A stretch of DNA of 64,000 bases from SM1-73 sp964588305 (GTDB lineage Bacteria > Zixibacteria > MSB-5A5 > SM1-73). The position numbers were made by a program, and so were the translations under genes. Below are positions 42,436 to 51,620 of the stretch, piece after piece (the first letter of the stretch is position 1; every line of letters begins with the position of its first letter). A model generated the notes under the pieces. That model ran no database searches. It was not told the DNA's origin and saw nothing but the letters and a program-made list of their open reading frames with translations. Where the stretch lies: assembly GCA_964588305.1 (NCBI GenBank), contig CAZPOP010000006.1, positions 67,364 to 131,363 of the forward strand, given 5' to 3'.

Positions 42436-43110
42436 ATGATTGAGATTAATCTACTTCCCAAAGAGCTGAGAAGAAAGGGCAAGGTAATTGCCTTTGACAA
42501 GAATCTGATCTACGTGGGAACGGTTGCTGGAATCTTGGTGATACTCTTCGTGATGGTTAGCATCTTTCAGAGTTTCAAACTCAAAACATTGGATAATAAG
42601 ATAGCTGAGGCTAACCGGAGAACAGAAGAGCTCAGACAAACCATAGAATTGGTGGATGCTTTGATCGATCTGAAGGACAAAATCCTGCAGAGGATGTCGG
42701 CCATAGAAACCCTGGATAGAAATAGGGTCACTTGGGTACACATTCTCGAAGATTTGAGTCAGAGAGTGCCCGAATATTTATGGCTCTCTGAGCTCAGGGA
42801 AGAGGAGGTTGTGGTCGCATCACCGACAGACGAAGCGGATACCTCCGTCCAGAGCGCACTAGCCACCTCTCCGGGCGAAAAGGTGAATAAGGTGAATATA
42901 CAAGGCCATACATATTCAGTAAACACCTTGGCGGTGTTTCTGATCCAGCTTATGAGATCCGATTACTTTAAGAATATGGAGTTACAGTTTATCAAGAAAT
43001 CAGAGGTGGAGAAGCAAAAGACCTTCTCCTTTGGGCTTTCTGGCGATTTGGTCTACCCACTTGAGCCGCAGGTCGAAAGCCCGCACGATATGGAGATAGC
43101 TCAAAAGTAG
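42436..43110 (+). CDS. pilN: PilN, type IV pilus alignment subcomplex protein
   Basis: 224 residues. The conserved N-terminal IEINLLPKE (PilM-binding) is followed by a membrane helix (about 28-47) and a coiled-coil and ferredoxin-like periplasmic domain. A low-complexity insert with TDEADTSVQSALATSPGE around residues 132-150 interrupts the periplasmic domain. It pairs with PilO. Confidence 0.9.
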   Translation: MIEINLLPKELRRKGKVIAFDKNLIYVGTVAGILVILFVMVSIFQSFKLKTLDNKIAEANRRTEELRQTIELVDALIDLKDKILQRMSAIETLDRNRVTWVHILEDLSQRVPEYLWLSELREEEVVVASPTDEADTSVQSALATSPGEKVNKVNIQGHTYSVNTLAVFLIQLMRSDYFKNMELQFIKKSEVEKQKTFSFGLSGDLVYPLEPQVESPHDMEIAQK

Positions 43111-43166
43111 AATCAGAAAGAAGGGAAGCGACCAAACCATAGGGAGACTTCATCCCGGAGGAACGC

Positions 43167-43757
43167 ATGGATTTGAAAGATCCCAAAGTACAAAAGATCC
43201 TGTTAGGCGGCTTGATTTTCTTTTTGATCGTTTATTTCTGGTATGCCAGAATCTACTCCAAGAACGCGAGGGCTATCGACCTGAGGCAGACCGAATACGA
43301 GACGATTCTGACCGACCTTAAGAATGTGGAGATGAAGGCCAAGAGTTTTGAGAACCTGAAAGCCGAATATGAGAAATTGCTGAAAAGATATCAAGAGGTG
43401 GAACAATTGTTGCCGGAGGAGAAACAGATTCCCTTGCTTTTGACTCAGATGCATTTCGCTGCCCAATCCAGCCAAGCCGGCATTACCCAGATCGTTCCCT
43501 CCGGTGTGCTTCCCGTCGACTTTTATAACGCCAGCTCGTTTGACGTTGAGATAAGTGGTTCTTATCACGATTTCGGGAAATTGGTGAGCAACGTGGCGAA
43601 TTTTCCTTTTCTGGCTAACGTGTCCCAGGTGGTTCTGACCGGCATACCTCAGGGGATTGAGGTTCCCGGCTCCGAGGACAACACCGTCACGGCCCTATTC
43701 AAATTGACCACCTATTGGGTTCAGGAGGGGCAAAGACTCAAGAGAGTTGAGTTCTGA
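43167..43757 (+). CDS. pilO: PilO, type IV pilus alignment subcomplex protein
   Basis: 196 residues; CGGAGGA lies 5 nt before the ATG. Membrane helix about residues 12-28, coiled coil about 35-85 and a ferredoxin-like domain with LLTQMHFAAQSSQAGI and the DVEISGSYHDFGKLVSN strand typical of PilO. Heterodimerises with PilN in the periplasm. Confidence 0.92.
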   Translation: MDLKDPKVQKILLGGLIFFLIVYFWYARIYSKNARAIDLRQTEYETILTDLKNVEMKAKSFENLKAEYEKLLKRYQEVEQLLPEEKQIPLLLTQMHFAAQSSQAGITQIVPSGVLPVDFYNASSFDVEISGSYHDFGKLVSNVANFPFLANVSQVVLTGIPQGIEVPGSEDNTVTALFKLTTYWVQEGQRLKRVEF

Positions 43758-43794
43758 AAATCGTCAATTCCATTTGACATAAAGGGAAGACCCT

Positions 43795-45357
43795 ATGAGA
43801 AGAAAAAGGATTCTTAAGATGAAACTGTTGCTGACTTTTGTTTCATTCATTCTTTGTGTCCTGGTCGGTTCTCTGTTGCTGCCCGGCTCAACCAGGGGAA
43901 GTTGTCGGATCGACGATATTAGTTTAGAAAAAGTGGACAACTTCACCAAACTCACCATTTATGCAGAGAAACCCTTCGAGTTCGTTCACTCCACCCTGGA
44001 GACAAAGGATGCAAAGCCCTATAGAATAGTCATCGATTGTAAAGACGCCATTCACAACTTGCCACAACATAATTTCCGAAGTGGTCTGCCGTCAGGCATG
44101 ATAAAAGCTATCCGGACAAGTCAGTTTCAGACTGAGCCGGACAAGATTGTGAGGATCGTTTTGGACTTAAACAAGCCCGTTATCTATAAAGTGGTGGAGA
44201 AGGGTGAAAACAATAAGGGTTCCATTGCCATAGTGACGTCTCAGGATCGAGATTTTGCTTTGTGGAGCGCCAGGGAAGCAGCAGATGCGGCCCCAGAGCA
44301 CAGGTTGGCATCGTCTGTCGCCTCCCGGAAAACCTCTAAAGAAACGTCCAAGTCTGATCTCCAACGAACCGAAAATACAAGCGGAAAAGAAGTGAGGAAA
44401 AAGACGAGCTTCGAAAAAGCGCTCTGTTTCGCTGACACCTCGGAGATTGAAACTCATGGCAGAATCTCAGAAGTTGCAGCAAGTAAACCGGAGACCAAAA
44501 AGAAGGACGCAGAAATCGCAAAGAAAACATCCAAACCAGCCGCTGACAAGGTAGTCCTGGCAGACGCCGCAGCTTCTTCCGATATTTTCTCGGTCCCCAA
44601 GCCAGACCACAGCAAGCTGCAATCGGAGGAGGTCGAGCTGAAAAAGGGCGAAGCTGGTGTGAAAAAAGAGATGGATGAGAGTTATTCACTTCCAGCCGCT
44701 CCGAAAGCCAAAAAGGACAAAAGCTCCTCAGAAACTCAAGAGGAAGCTTCGCAGAAGATCGAGTCAGGTGGTTCTGCGAGAGAACAACATGTTCAGGAAG
44801 AACCACTCGCATCGGAGAAACAGATATCTTCGGCTGTTGAGGCCCCGGAGGCCATAGCACCAACCACAGAAGAAACCAAGGTTGCCCCTGCTCAGGATCT
44901 GACCTCAGGGGAAGAAGAGATTGCAGTTTCTAGTCCCCAGGAGCAACCCCCCGGGGAGGAAGAGACCCAACTGCCGGAAAGGGGGCTGGTAGTTTCCGGA
45001 CCAAAGGGAACTCCGATAGAGGCAATTTCTCAAAGGGAAACTGTCTATTATCAGAGTGAAGGAAGAAGGGATCCCTTCGCTCCTTTGACCGAGAGCATAC
45101 GCACCGAATTGGGTGAAATTCCTCTTCCCACGTTTGAAAGCTTGAAATTGGTGGGGATCCTGAGAGATGAGGCCGGCAACCGGGCGCTACTTGAGGATGT
45201 TAGGGGATACGGATACATTATGAAAAATGGAGATAAGATTAAGAACGGATATGTGGTTTCGGTGGAAGAAGACAAAGTCATCTTTCAAATACAGGAATAT
45301 GGATGGTCTAAAACTATGGACTTAGAACTTTTCAATCGAATATCAAAAACGAGGTAA
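43795..45357 (+). CDS. pilP: AMIN-domain/PilP fusion, pilus lipoprotein-like linker
   Basis: 520 residues. After a signal sequence (about 8-30) comes an AMIN domain (about 35-140: RIDDISLEKVDNFTKLTIYA ... RIVLDLNKPVIYKV). A 260-residue acidic/lysine-rich low-complexity linker leads to a PilP-like beta domain (about 420-515: RRDPFAPL, LKLVGIL, GYGYIMKNGDKI). PilP normally is a 170-180 residue lipoprotein that bridges PilNO and the secretin, while AMIN domains normally sit on PilQ. No lipobox Cys is evident (the Cys near residue 37 lies after GSCRI). Likely spans periplasm between peptidoglycan and PilQ. Confidence 0.82.
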   Translation: MRRKRILKMKLLLTFVSFILCVLVGSLLLPGSTRGSCRIDDISLEKVDNFTKLTIYAEKPFEFVHSTLETKDAKPYRIVIDCKDAIHNLPQHNFRSGLPSGMIKAIRTSQFQTEPDKIVRIVLDLNKPVIYKVVEKGENNKGSIAIVTSQDRDFALWSAREAADAAPEHRLASSVASRKTSKETSKSDLQRTENTSGKEVRKKTSFEKALCFADTSEIETHGRISEVAASKPETKKKDAEIAKKTSKPAADKVVLADAAASSDIFSVPKPDHSKLQSEEVELKKGEAGVKKEMDESYSLPAAPKAKKDKSSSETQEEASQKIESGGSAREQHVQEEPLASEKQISSAVEAPEAIAPTTEETKVAPAQDLTSGEEEIAVSSPQEQPPGEEETQLPERGLVVSGPKGTPIEAISQRETVYYQSEGRRDPFAPLTESIRTELGEIPLPTFESLKLVGILRDEAGNRALLEDVRGYGYIMKNGDKIKNGYVVSVEEDKVIFQIQEYGWSKTMDLELFNRISKTR

Positions 45358-45361
45358 CGCT

Positions 45362-46714
45362 ATGAAAGTGGATTCAAGAAAGCCAAAACGGTCAAAATAC
45401 CCTGAGAACGCTTTGCGCTTCACCTGGTTAAAGCCTCTTGCTGTCATTTCTCTTGGTTTTGCCCTTCTATTGTCGGTGAGCCTCTCTGTGACGGGATTCG
45501 CCGTGCCTGCGGGACAGGATAAGATTATACCCGCGCTCAATTTGCAGGATGCGGATATTCATTCGGTGTTGAGTTTCCTTGCGGATTATGGAGGTGTCAA
45601 TATTGTGGCTTCTCCTGAGGTAAAGGCGACAGTGACCATAAACCTCAAGAATGTCACCTGGCGACAAGCCCTGGATATTCTGCTCAAGACTTACGGTCTA
45701 TCCGGAGTGGAGGAATACGGCTATATTCGGGTACTCAACACTCAAGACTACTTGAACGAGCAAACGCAGCTTGAGAAACACAAAGCAGATCAAAAAACTC
45801 TGATCTCGCTGGAGACGGACGTGATTTCGGTAAGGCACGGAACCGCCAGCGATATGGCCAAAAGCGTAAAAGGCATTCTTTCTCAGAGAGGCACTGTGGA
45901 CACCGATGATCGGACTAATTCACTGGTCATAAGGGACATTCCCGAAAATATCGGAAGAGTCAGGGAACTGGTGAATAACCTGGACAAGGAGACCGACCAA
46001 ATCAAGATATCCACTCAGCTTCTGGAGATCGAGTCCGGTACTATGACCGAACTGGGGATAGACTGGTCCATGCTCTCAACCGAGAGTGCGGAGCTCATGG
46101 AAGGGGAAAAGCCGACTGCCACCTTTGATCAAGTTGCGGATAGGGTGAGCGATCCCACCGGCACGTTTACCTTTGCCACGGCTGAAACTGATTTTGATTT
46201 GGAGGGAACCATATCTGCTTTGGCCACCAGCAACAAGGGGAAAATAGTGGCCCATCCGGAAATCACCACGGTGGACAACAAAGAGGCATTCATTCAGATG
46301 GGGCAGAAGATCCCTATAAAGCAATTCGATGAATCCGGAAACGTGGTCATTACGTTCGTCGAGGTGGGCACCATCTTGAGGGCCACTCCTCACATTACCT
46401 CGCAGAATCGGATACTTCTAAAACTGAGACCGGAGAGAAGCTCCTATTCATTTGACGCCAACGGCGTCGTCATCAGCACCAATAATGCTGAGACCAACGT
46501 GGTAGTGAACAACGGGCAGACTGCGGTAATCGGGGGCTTGACTACTCAGGAGGAGGTAAGCTCCGACGCCGGCCTCCCGATTTTGAAGAATATTCCCTTG
46601 TTGGGATATCTGTTCAAGTACACCAAAAAGTCGATTGTCAATCGCGACTTAGTCATCTTTGTTACTCCTACCATCGTCACCGATGAGATGCACGGTTCCA
46701 TAGATTCGCCATAG
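45362..46714 (+). CDS. pilQ: PilQ secretin, short form lacking AMIN domains
   Basis: 450 residues. Signal peptide (about 25-50), secretin N0/STN domain (about 58-125, LNLQDADIHSVLSFLADYGGV, quoted here in part as LQDADIHSVLSFL), N1 domain (about 150-215) and secretin core (about 270-445) with VAHPEITTVDNKEAFIQMG, the VGTILRATPHI strand, NNGQTAVIGGL and IPLLGYLFK. It forms the outer-membrane gate for the type IV pilus. Typical PilQ is 600-750 residues because of AMIN domains, here displaced to the preceding gene. It ends the operon and is followed by a terminator. Confidence 0.93.
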   Translation: MKVDSRKPKRSKYPENALRFTWLKPLAVISLGFALLLSVSLSVTGFAVPAGQDKIIPALNLQDADIHSVLSFLADYGGVNIVASPEVKATVTINLKNVTWRQALDILLKTYGLSGVEEYGYIRVLNTQDYLNEQTQLEKHKADQKTLISLETDVISVRHGTASDMAKSVKGILSQRGTVDTDDRTNSLVIRDIPENIGRVRELVNNLDKETDQIKISTQLLEIESGTMTELGIDWSMLSTESAELMEGEKPTATFDQVADRVSDPTGTFTFATAETDFDLEGTISALATSNKGKIVAHPEITTVDNKEAFIQMGQKIPIKQFDESGNVVITFVEVGTILRATPHITSQNRILLKLRPERSSYSFDANGVVISTNNAETNVVVNNGQTAVIGGLTTQEEVSSDAGLPILKNIPLLGYLFKYTKKSIVNRDLVIFVTPTIVTDEMHGSIDSP

Positions 46715-46761
46715 ACTGCAAGAGATGAGTTTCGCCTCTGCTCCTTTCGGGAGCAAAATCC

Positions 46762-46798
46762 AAAAGCCTCTGGCCCAAACATGAGCCAGAGGCTTTTT
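46762..46798 (+). terminator. Intrinsic terminator of pilMNOPQ
   Basis: AAAAGCCTCTGGC (46762-46774) pairs with GCCAGAGGCTTTT (46784-46796), 9-nt loop, followed by T and A residues. Confidence 0.85.
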
Positions 46799-46832
46799 AA
46801 ATTCGCAAAAACTTTTGACTATCCACAGTGAA

Positions 46833-46919
46833 TGCCGGAGGCCGGAATCGAACCGGCACGGTCAATTAATGACCATGGGATTTTAAGTCCCAGGCGTCTA
46901 CCTATTCCGCCACTCCGGC
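46833..46919 (-). tRNA. tRNA-Leu (anticodon UAA)
   Basis: Minus strand: GCCGGAG acceptor paired with CTCCGGC, discriminator A, anticodon loop CTTAAAA with TAA, long variable arm and GGTTCGATTCC T-arm. 87 nt, no encoded CCA. Confidence 0.95.
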
Positions 46920-46920
46920 G

Positions 46921-46953
46921 CTTCTCAGTTCACGGTCGGTGGTTCACGGTTGA
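46921..46953. repeat. Dispersed GTTCACGGT repeat
   Basis: AGTTCACGGTCGGTGGTTCACGG, i.e. two GTTCACGG units 14 bp apart. Related to sequence at 47832-47858 and, inside a gene, at 24645-24680. Confidence 0.45.
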
Positions 46954-47056
46954 TCCGCCACCCCACCACACCTCCATACAATTCTGAATCTCTATCTAGA
47001 ATCAAGGAATTGGAATCACTGACCCCGTATCTGCTCAAGGCTTCAGGGGAAGCCGT

Positions 47057-47791
47057 TCAGGCCCGCCTGAATCTCTTTCTCTTTTCCTTGTCAATCTTCT
47101 CCGTAGCATACTGAATGATCAAGCGTGGTGCCTGATCTTTCCATTTGTACAAGAAATCTTCCACCTTCTGAGGTGACTTCTTCCAGGTTTCTCTCAATAG
47201 CCAGCCCACCCCTTGATGCACCACTCTTTCCGAATCCAGCATGAGCTTTCGTGAGGCCTGCAAGGCTTGCGTGACGTTCCCGGTCTTGGACACCACCGTC
47301 ACCATGGTCACCGGCACTGCCCGCCTTCTCCATTTGCCCGAAGAATCAGCCCATTTGAGCAGGTCCTTGAAATCGACTATTTTATCTTCTATAAAAGGGT
47401 ACAGTACCTCACTGCAGGCCCCATCACAGTGTGCCCAGTTTTTGACGTATTTTTCAAACCATCGGCCCATGACGTTAAACAGATTCCTGCTGTAATGTTC
47501 CCTTAACATCCGCATGAATGTAATGGCTATGCTCGTCTCCTCATACTTTCCCGACTTCATCAATTCTTGACACAGATCGGTGATTTGCCTGATCGAAAGT
47601 TTTTCTTGACAAGTCTTGAACCACTCCTTGGTTTTTGCGCTCATCTTTTCAGGTGGTACACCGTACGGATCGTAGCCTTCCTTGAAATAGCGAGCGTATT
47701 TTTCGACGATCAAGAGACTGCCGTTTTTCTTCAGGAAGTTTTGTATGTCCCGCTTGATTCTTTGAACTTTTTGATCTTGTTTTTGCTTCAT
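47057..47791 (-). CDS. AlkD-like DNA alkylation repair glycosylase
   Basis: 244 residues of HEAT-like helical repeats. DNA alkylation repair family features: NWAHCDGACSEVL near 118, WRRRAVPVTMV near 153 (basic DNA-facing helix) and VHQGVGWLLRETWKK near 192. AlkD enzymes remove N3- and N7-alkylpurines without base flipping. Cytosolic, single gene between two tRNAs. Clear ribosome site not seen; the ATG at 47791 follows GGAGAT. Confidence 0.9.
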   Translation of the reverse strand: MKQKQDQKVQRIKRDIQNFLKKNGSLLIVEKYARYFKEGYDPYGVPPEKMSAKTKEWFKTCQEKLSIRQITDLCQELMKSGKYEETSIAITFMRMLREHYSRNLFNVMGRWFEKYVKNWAHCDGACSEVLYPFIEDKIVDFKDLLKWADSSGKWRRRAVPVTMVTVVSKTGNVTQALQASRKLMLDSERVVHQGVGWLLRETWKKSPQKVEDFLYKWKDQAPRLIIQYATEKIDKEKRKRFRRA

Positions 47792-47831
47792 CTCCGATTT
47801 TCGCCCCAGCGATGAAGAACGCGGCTTTTTC

Positions 47832-47858
47832 TATGAACTGTGAACCATGAACCGAGAA
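47832..47858. repeat. Dispersed GAACCATGAACC repeat
   Basis: TATGAACTGTGAACCATGAACC, inverse complement of the GTTCATGGTTCA motif inside the LVIVD gene at 24645-24680. Confidence 0.45.
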
Positions 47859-47861
47859 AAA

Positions 47862-47933
<72 letters not shown>

Positions 47934-48321
47934 ATAAGCTCTGTCCTGAACCGATCTGAAATCGTGTCAGTTTGTGATAGACAGATAACAGCTCCCGATA
48001 GACTCAAACAACAAATTACGCTCCACTTATGCTTTACGTTCTCCTGTGAGCCATCACGCGAGAACCGTCTCAATATATTTTTATCGGCTTCTCGTGTCAA
48101 GACTAAAATTCGCCAAACTTGTCAGGTTGCAGGTAAAAGCGCGTCGGCAAGCCTTCACGGCTTGCGGCGCGATCGAATAATCTCAAGATGAACCAAGTCT
48201 ACAGAGACCACAACGATACCTCTTGCAGGAATCTCTCTTAGTGCCATTCCCTTGCTTTTCTGCTTCAGAAAAATCTTGACTTTTAATCAGCGTAAGTCAT
48301 ATTGAAATTGAATAACGCACC
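47934..48321. other. Gene-free stretch, 388 bp, with one REP-like hairpin
   Basis: At 48139-48171 GCGCGTCGGCAAGCC, TTCAC, GGCTTGC, GGCGCG forms an inverted repeat of the REP-like type without a clear GTAG head. Nothing else recognised. Confidence 0.5.
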
Positions 48322-49281
48322 TTGAGGAAGAGAGGTTTTGCCATAACCGAAGCGCAATCTGTTTTTCGAATAGGGACTTCTGGCTGGTCGTATCCCACGT
48401 CTGCTCAGGGAAGTTGGAGCGGTGTCTTTTACCCTCCTGGCAAGGTGGATGAGCTGAGCTACTACTCCGAGAGGTTCAACACCGTAGAGATCAACTCGAC
48501 CTTCTATCGTCCGCCACCTCCCGGATACGTATGGAATTGGGCAAAAAAGACGCCTGCTAATTTCGACTTCACCGTAAAGCTCTGGCAGAAGTTCACCCAT
48601 CCAGGGATGTTTGCCAAGAAAACCGGAGAGGATTCCGAGATAACACAGAAGGACGTTGATACTTTCAGGAGTGGATTGGAGCCCCTGGTCAAGAGCAACA
48701 AGCTCGGATGTTTGCTTGTCCAGTTTCCCGCAACCTTTCGTCTTACTCCACCGAATACCGAAGCTTTGGACAGGATTCTCGGCTATTTCAACGACTACCC
48801 CATGGCCGTTGAGTTGCGACACAGAAGTTGGAGCGATCAATTGCCCGAGACAAAAAAGACTCTGAATAACCATAACGCCAGCCTGGTATATATTGACGAA
48901 CCCAAGTTTCACTTCTCCATAAGACAGGATTTCAAGCCCATCGGTCCAATCTTTTACCTTCGCATGCACGGCAGAAATGTGGAGAAGTGGTTTAAATCAA
49001 AATCGGCCGCGGAGAAATATAACTACCTGTATTCATCGGAGGAGCTTGACCCATTTGTTACAGGGCTGAACCAAATAAAAGATGTCCCCAAAAAGCTTTA
49101 TGTTTACATGAACAATCACTTCCGGGCAAAGGCTGTCGCCAATGCCATAATGATAAGATATAAATTGAATCTTCCCATTAACGTCGTTTTTTGGAAGGGA
49201 CTGATCGAAGAATATCCGGAATTAAAGGAGTTCCCGCTGAAAGTTGAGGGCGAGGAGGATTTGTTTGGCAAGAAGGAGTAA
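48322..49281 (+). CDS. DUF72 family protein
   Basis: 319 residues from TTG 48322; the start is uncertain, with no ribosome site and no in-frame ATG before the conserved FRIGTSGWSYP (about residues 15-25). DUF72 TIM-barrel hallmarks: YYSERFNTVEINSTFYRPP (here YYSERFNTVEINSTFY), VQFPATF, VELRHRSW and FYLRMHGR. The family is a TIM-barrel of unknown reaction, related to sugar-phosphate isomerase folds. A second, distant paralogue lies at 62974. The C-terminal extension of about 60 residues is unusual. Confidence 0.85.
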   Translation: MRKRGFAITEAQSVFRIGTSGWSYPTSAQGSWSGVFYPPGKVDELSYYSERFNTVEINSTFYRPPPPGYVWNWAKKTPANFDFTVKLWQKFTHPGMFAKKTGEDSEITQKDVDTFRSGLEPLVKSNKLGCLLVQFPATFRLTPPNTEALDRILGYFNDYPMAVELRHRSWSDQLPETKKTLNNHNASLVYIDEPKFHFSIRQDFKPIGPIFYLRMHGRNVEKWFKSKSAAEKYNYLYSSEELDPFVTGLNQIKDVPKKLYVYMNNHFRAKAVANAIMIRYKLNLPINVVFWKGLIEEYPELKEFPLKVEGEEDLFGKKE

Positions 49282-49795
49282 AGGCCTACCTGCTCCAAGG
49301 CGGATGTTATCATCCGCCTGTCGTTCCGAGGGATGATAACACCCGGCAGGAGCGGAAACCTGGGATTCGAAAAAGTGAGGTAAGCTCGTAGCGCCCGAGC
49401 TTTGTCTCGGGCGAAATATCGTCATCGTCCTTCTCAATAGGTCCAGGAATTGGAATTCCCGGACCTATCCCGGGGTGCCCCGCTAGCTCTGCTGTGAGAT
49501 AGTTGGATGGAGTTATCAGGATTTGGGGGCAAGCTCCGGTGCCCCACCGGCTTCGGCGCGAGGCCCGATGGACAGCCTATGAGACCGGGGTGCTTGCGAA
49601 TTATGCGGAGACCATATAAGACGGAGAAGTATCACGAAATTGATCGTAATCCATCTAAGATAGATAAACGACGCAGAAATCCTATTGGCGGCATTGTCCG
49701 GAAGCAAAACCCGAGAATGGGTTTACACGGAAACCATTTAACCATAGTAAACCCGCCGATCTTATGTGTTTCAGGCGCTTTTTAGGAGGGTAAGA
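49282..49795. other. Gene-free stretch, 514 bp, with several palindromes
   Basis: Elements: GGCGGATG/CATCCGCC at 49299-49318, a GTAG-headed CGCCCGAG/CTCGGGCG at 49388-49413, and GGTCCAGGAATT/AATTCCCGGACC at 49440-49465. A GGGGTGCCCCGC motif follows at about 49474-49485, and 49486-49512 is repeated after the methyltransferase. An open frame over 49507-49785 has poor composition and is not accepted. Confidence 0.55.
49388..49413 (+). repeat. REP-like element, stem CGCCCGAG
   Basis: GTAG head, CGCCCGAG, CTTTGT, CTCGGGCG. Confidence 0.65.
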
Positions 49796-50506
49796 ATGAC
49801 CCAGGATCAACCAATTCCACCGTTTGACTGGTTCGCAAATCAATTCACTATCGAAAGTCGGGCAGAACTCGTGGCTCGGATCGGCCCTCATCTAGCATCC
49901 CTCCTTAGCCACGGTGACTGCGTACTGGATCTTTGTTGTGGTGCAGGTCCGGTTGCATTCTTTCTTGAAGAGCAGGGAGCTCATGTCACCGGCATTGACT
50001 TTGCCCCATCTCTGATTGCAATGGCGCGCCAGGAGGCCGTCAGACGCCATTCGCAAACAGAATTCATCCACGCCAACGTCCTGACTCATCCTCTGGGGAA
50101 CAAAGAGTATGACTTGGCAGTGTGTTTGGGCAATGCCATCCTCGATTTTCCTCACCAGAGCTTTCCCAAGTTTCGAGATCGAGTGTTTCGGACCTTGAAA
50201 ATTGGAGGGCGCTTTGCTATCGGGTACCGAGATGGTTTGTTGAGGGTAGGAGACATGAGCGAGCCACCAGAAGTCGTTGAACAGGGTTCAGAAGGTCAGA
50301 TTCTACGCCGGTTCAAAGAATACGATCCCGCATCGGGTGCGTACAAGATGGAGTATCGACATCTGTCGCGCAACCAGACCTTTGATTACACAGGATACGT
50401 TTACACTGGCCCGCTGATTCGCATAGTGATGGAGACAAGATTTGAATTTGAACAGTCGATCCGGTTAGACAAAGCGAGTTTTTTGGATATCTATTCGAAG
50501 CGATAG
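49796..50506 (+). CDS. Class I SAM-dependent methyltransferase
   Basis: 236 residues; AGGAGGG lies about 6 nt before ATG 49796, which beats the in-frame ATG at 49766. Motif I VLDLCCGAGPVAFFL (about residues 42-56), acidic motif II residue in VTGIDFAP, motif post-I region DLAVCLGNAI and FRTLKIGGRFAIGYRD. Substrate unknown; closest in look to small-molecule methyltransferases of the UbiE/glycine-sarcosine type. It is flanked by a direct repeat (about 49486-49512 and 50524-50550). Confidence 0.82.
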   Translation: MTQDQPIPPFDWFANQFTIESRAELVARIGPHLASLLSHGDCVLDLCCGAGPVAFFLEEQGAHVTGIDFAPSLIAMARQEAVRRHSQTEFIHANVLTHPLGNKEYDLAVCLGNAILDFPHQSFPKFRDRVFRTLKIGGRFAIGYRDGLLRVGDMSEPPEVVEQGSEGQILRRFKEYDPASGAYKMEYRHLSRNQTFDYTGYVYTGPLIRIVMETRFEFEQSIRLDKASFLDIYSKR

Positions 50507-50578
50507 AACCGGTGATACCCCACAGCTCTGCTATGAGATAGTCGGTTGAAGTAATTGAGCTTCGTGACCAAGCTTGCT

Positions 50579-50606
50579 GTTCGGGCAGGAGTTGCACTCC
50601 TGCCCG
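50579..50606 (+). repeat. REP-like element, stem GGGCAGGAGT
   Basis: GGGCAGGAGT, TGC, ACTCCTGCCC. Adjacent to the element at 50611. Confidence 0.6.
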
Positions 50607-50610
50607 TAAA

Positions 50611-50637
50611 AAAGGGATAGGGCTTCAACCCCTATCC
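50611..50637 (+). repeat. REP-like element, stem GGATAGGG
   Basis: GGGATAGGG, CTTCAA, CCCCTATCC. Five bp after the previous element, with an unrelated stem. Confidence 0.6.
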
Positions 50638-50657
50638 TATCAGGAAGAAGATGAACA

Positions 50658-51605
50658 ATGCCGAGCCTGCGAAGTTGCCTCATACGTTTTGTATTGACAC
50701 ATCGTCATTGGTTACATTTCCAACTTAAGAGGAGGGCGACCATTGACTGGAATACATCGATCCCACAATTGCGCCAGGAAGCTGATAAGACTTCCAAATT
50801 CTTCGGCAGGCTGCCAAAAGGGATCGAAGTATCGCCTGTTACAATAGATGGTCTCCCAGCAGAATGGATTCTGCCTTCCCACGCGAAGAAAGACAGAGTA
50901 ATACTGTATTTTCATGGTGGCGGGTACGTGATGGGCTCAGTCCAGGCACACCGGCCGATTGTCGCCAAATTCGTTAAACGCAGCGAAGTCGGTGCTTTAT
51001 TGTTTGGCTATCGTTTAGCCCCCGAACATCCTTTTCCTGCTGCGCTCGAGGATTCGCTGGCAGCCTATCGCTGGTTGTTGGCCGAAGGTGTTTCACCTTC
51101 CCATATCGTATTTGTTGGAGATTCCGCCGGTGGAGGCTTAGGCTTGGCTACGCTAATCGCCCTCCGCGATCAAGGCGTTCCCCTTCCTGCGGCAGCGGTG
51201 GCCCTCTCTCCCTGGACCGATCTGAAGTGCACCGGAGAATCGCTAAGAACCAAGGCCCAGGTAGACCCGTTAACCTGGGCGGAGTCATGGACCGTCTTCA
51301 GTAAATATTATGTAGGAGACAACGATCCTGGCAACCCGTGGATATCCCCGCTTTATGGGGATCTTCATGGCCTTCCGCCCATGCTCATCTATGTCGGCGA
51401 ACATGAAGTCCTTCTCGATGACTCGACACGATTTGCAGAAAAGGCGAAAAACGCAGGCGTAGATGTCGCATTGAGGGTTGGGAAGGGAATGGTTCATTGC
51501 TTTCCTGCCCTTGCTCCCGTCTTCCCTGAGGCTAAGCAAGCAATGGATGAAATTCTTAGTTTTATAAAGACACACATCGGCAGTCAAGGGGAGAGGGGAG
51601 TTTGA
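50658..51605 (+). CDS. HSL-family (type IV) carboxylesterase, alpha/beta hydrolase
   Basis: 315 residues. Oxyanion motif YFHGGGYVMGS (about 84-94), nucleophile elbow GDSAGGG (Ser about 156), acid Asp in VGEHEVLLDDS (about 253) and His in GMVHCF (about 282). Probably hydrolyses short-chain acyl esters. The final residues GSQGERGV are encoded by the edge of an M-family repeat (51589 on), so the repeat has replaced or extended the native C-terminus. AGGAAG lies about 10 nt before the ATG. Confidence 0.88.
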   Translation: MPSLRSCLIRFVLTHRHWLHFQLKRRATIDWNTSIPQLRQEADKTSKFFGRLPKGIEVSPVTIDGLPAEWILPSHAKKDRVILYFHGGGYVMGSVQAHRPIVAKFVKRSEVGALLFGYRLAPEHPFPAALEDSLAAYRWLLAEGVSPSHIVFVGDSAGGGLGLATLIALRDQGVPLPAAAVALSPWTDLKCTGESLRTKAQVDPLTWAESWTVFSKYYVGDNDPGNPWISPLYGDLHGLPPMLIYVGEHEVLLDDSTRFAEKAKNAGVDVALRVGKGMVHCFPALAPVFPEAKQAMDEILSFIKTHIGSQGERGV

Positions 51606-51620
51606 AAATCCCGCCAGAGG
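51589..51620. repeat. Dispersed repeat, M family, overlapping the esterase 3' end
   Basis: GGGGAGAGGGGAG then AAAATCCCGCCAGAGG, matching the middle of the copies at 20322 and 31690. Confidence 0.6.

Noticed and set aside
49507..49785. 92-codon open frame before the methyltransferase
   Set aside because: No ribosome site, repeat-derived start and arginine/proline-rich composition typical of chance frames.
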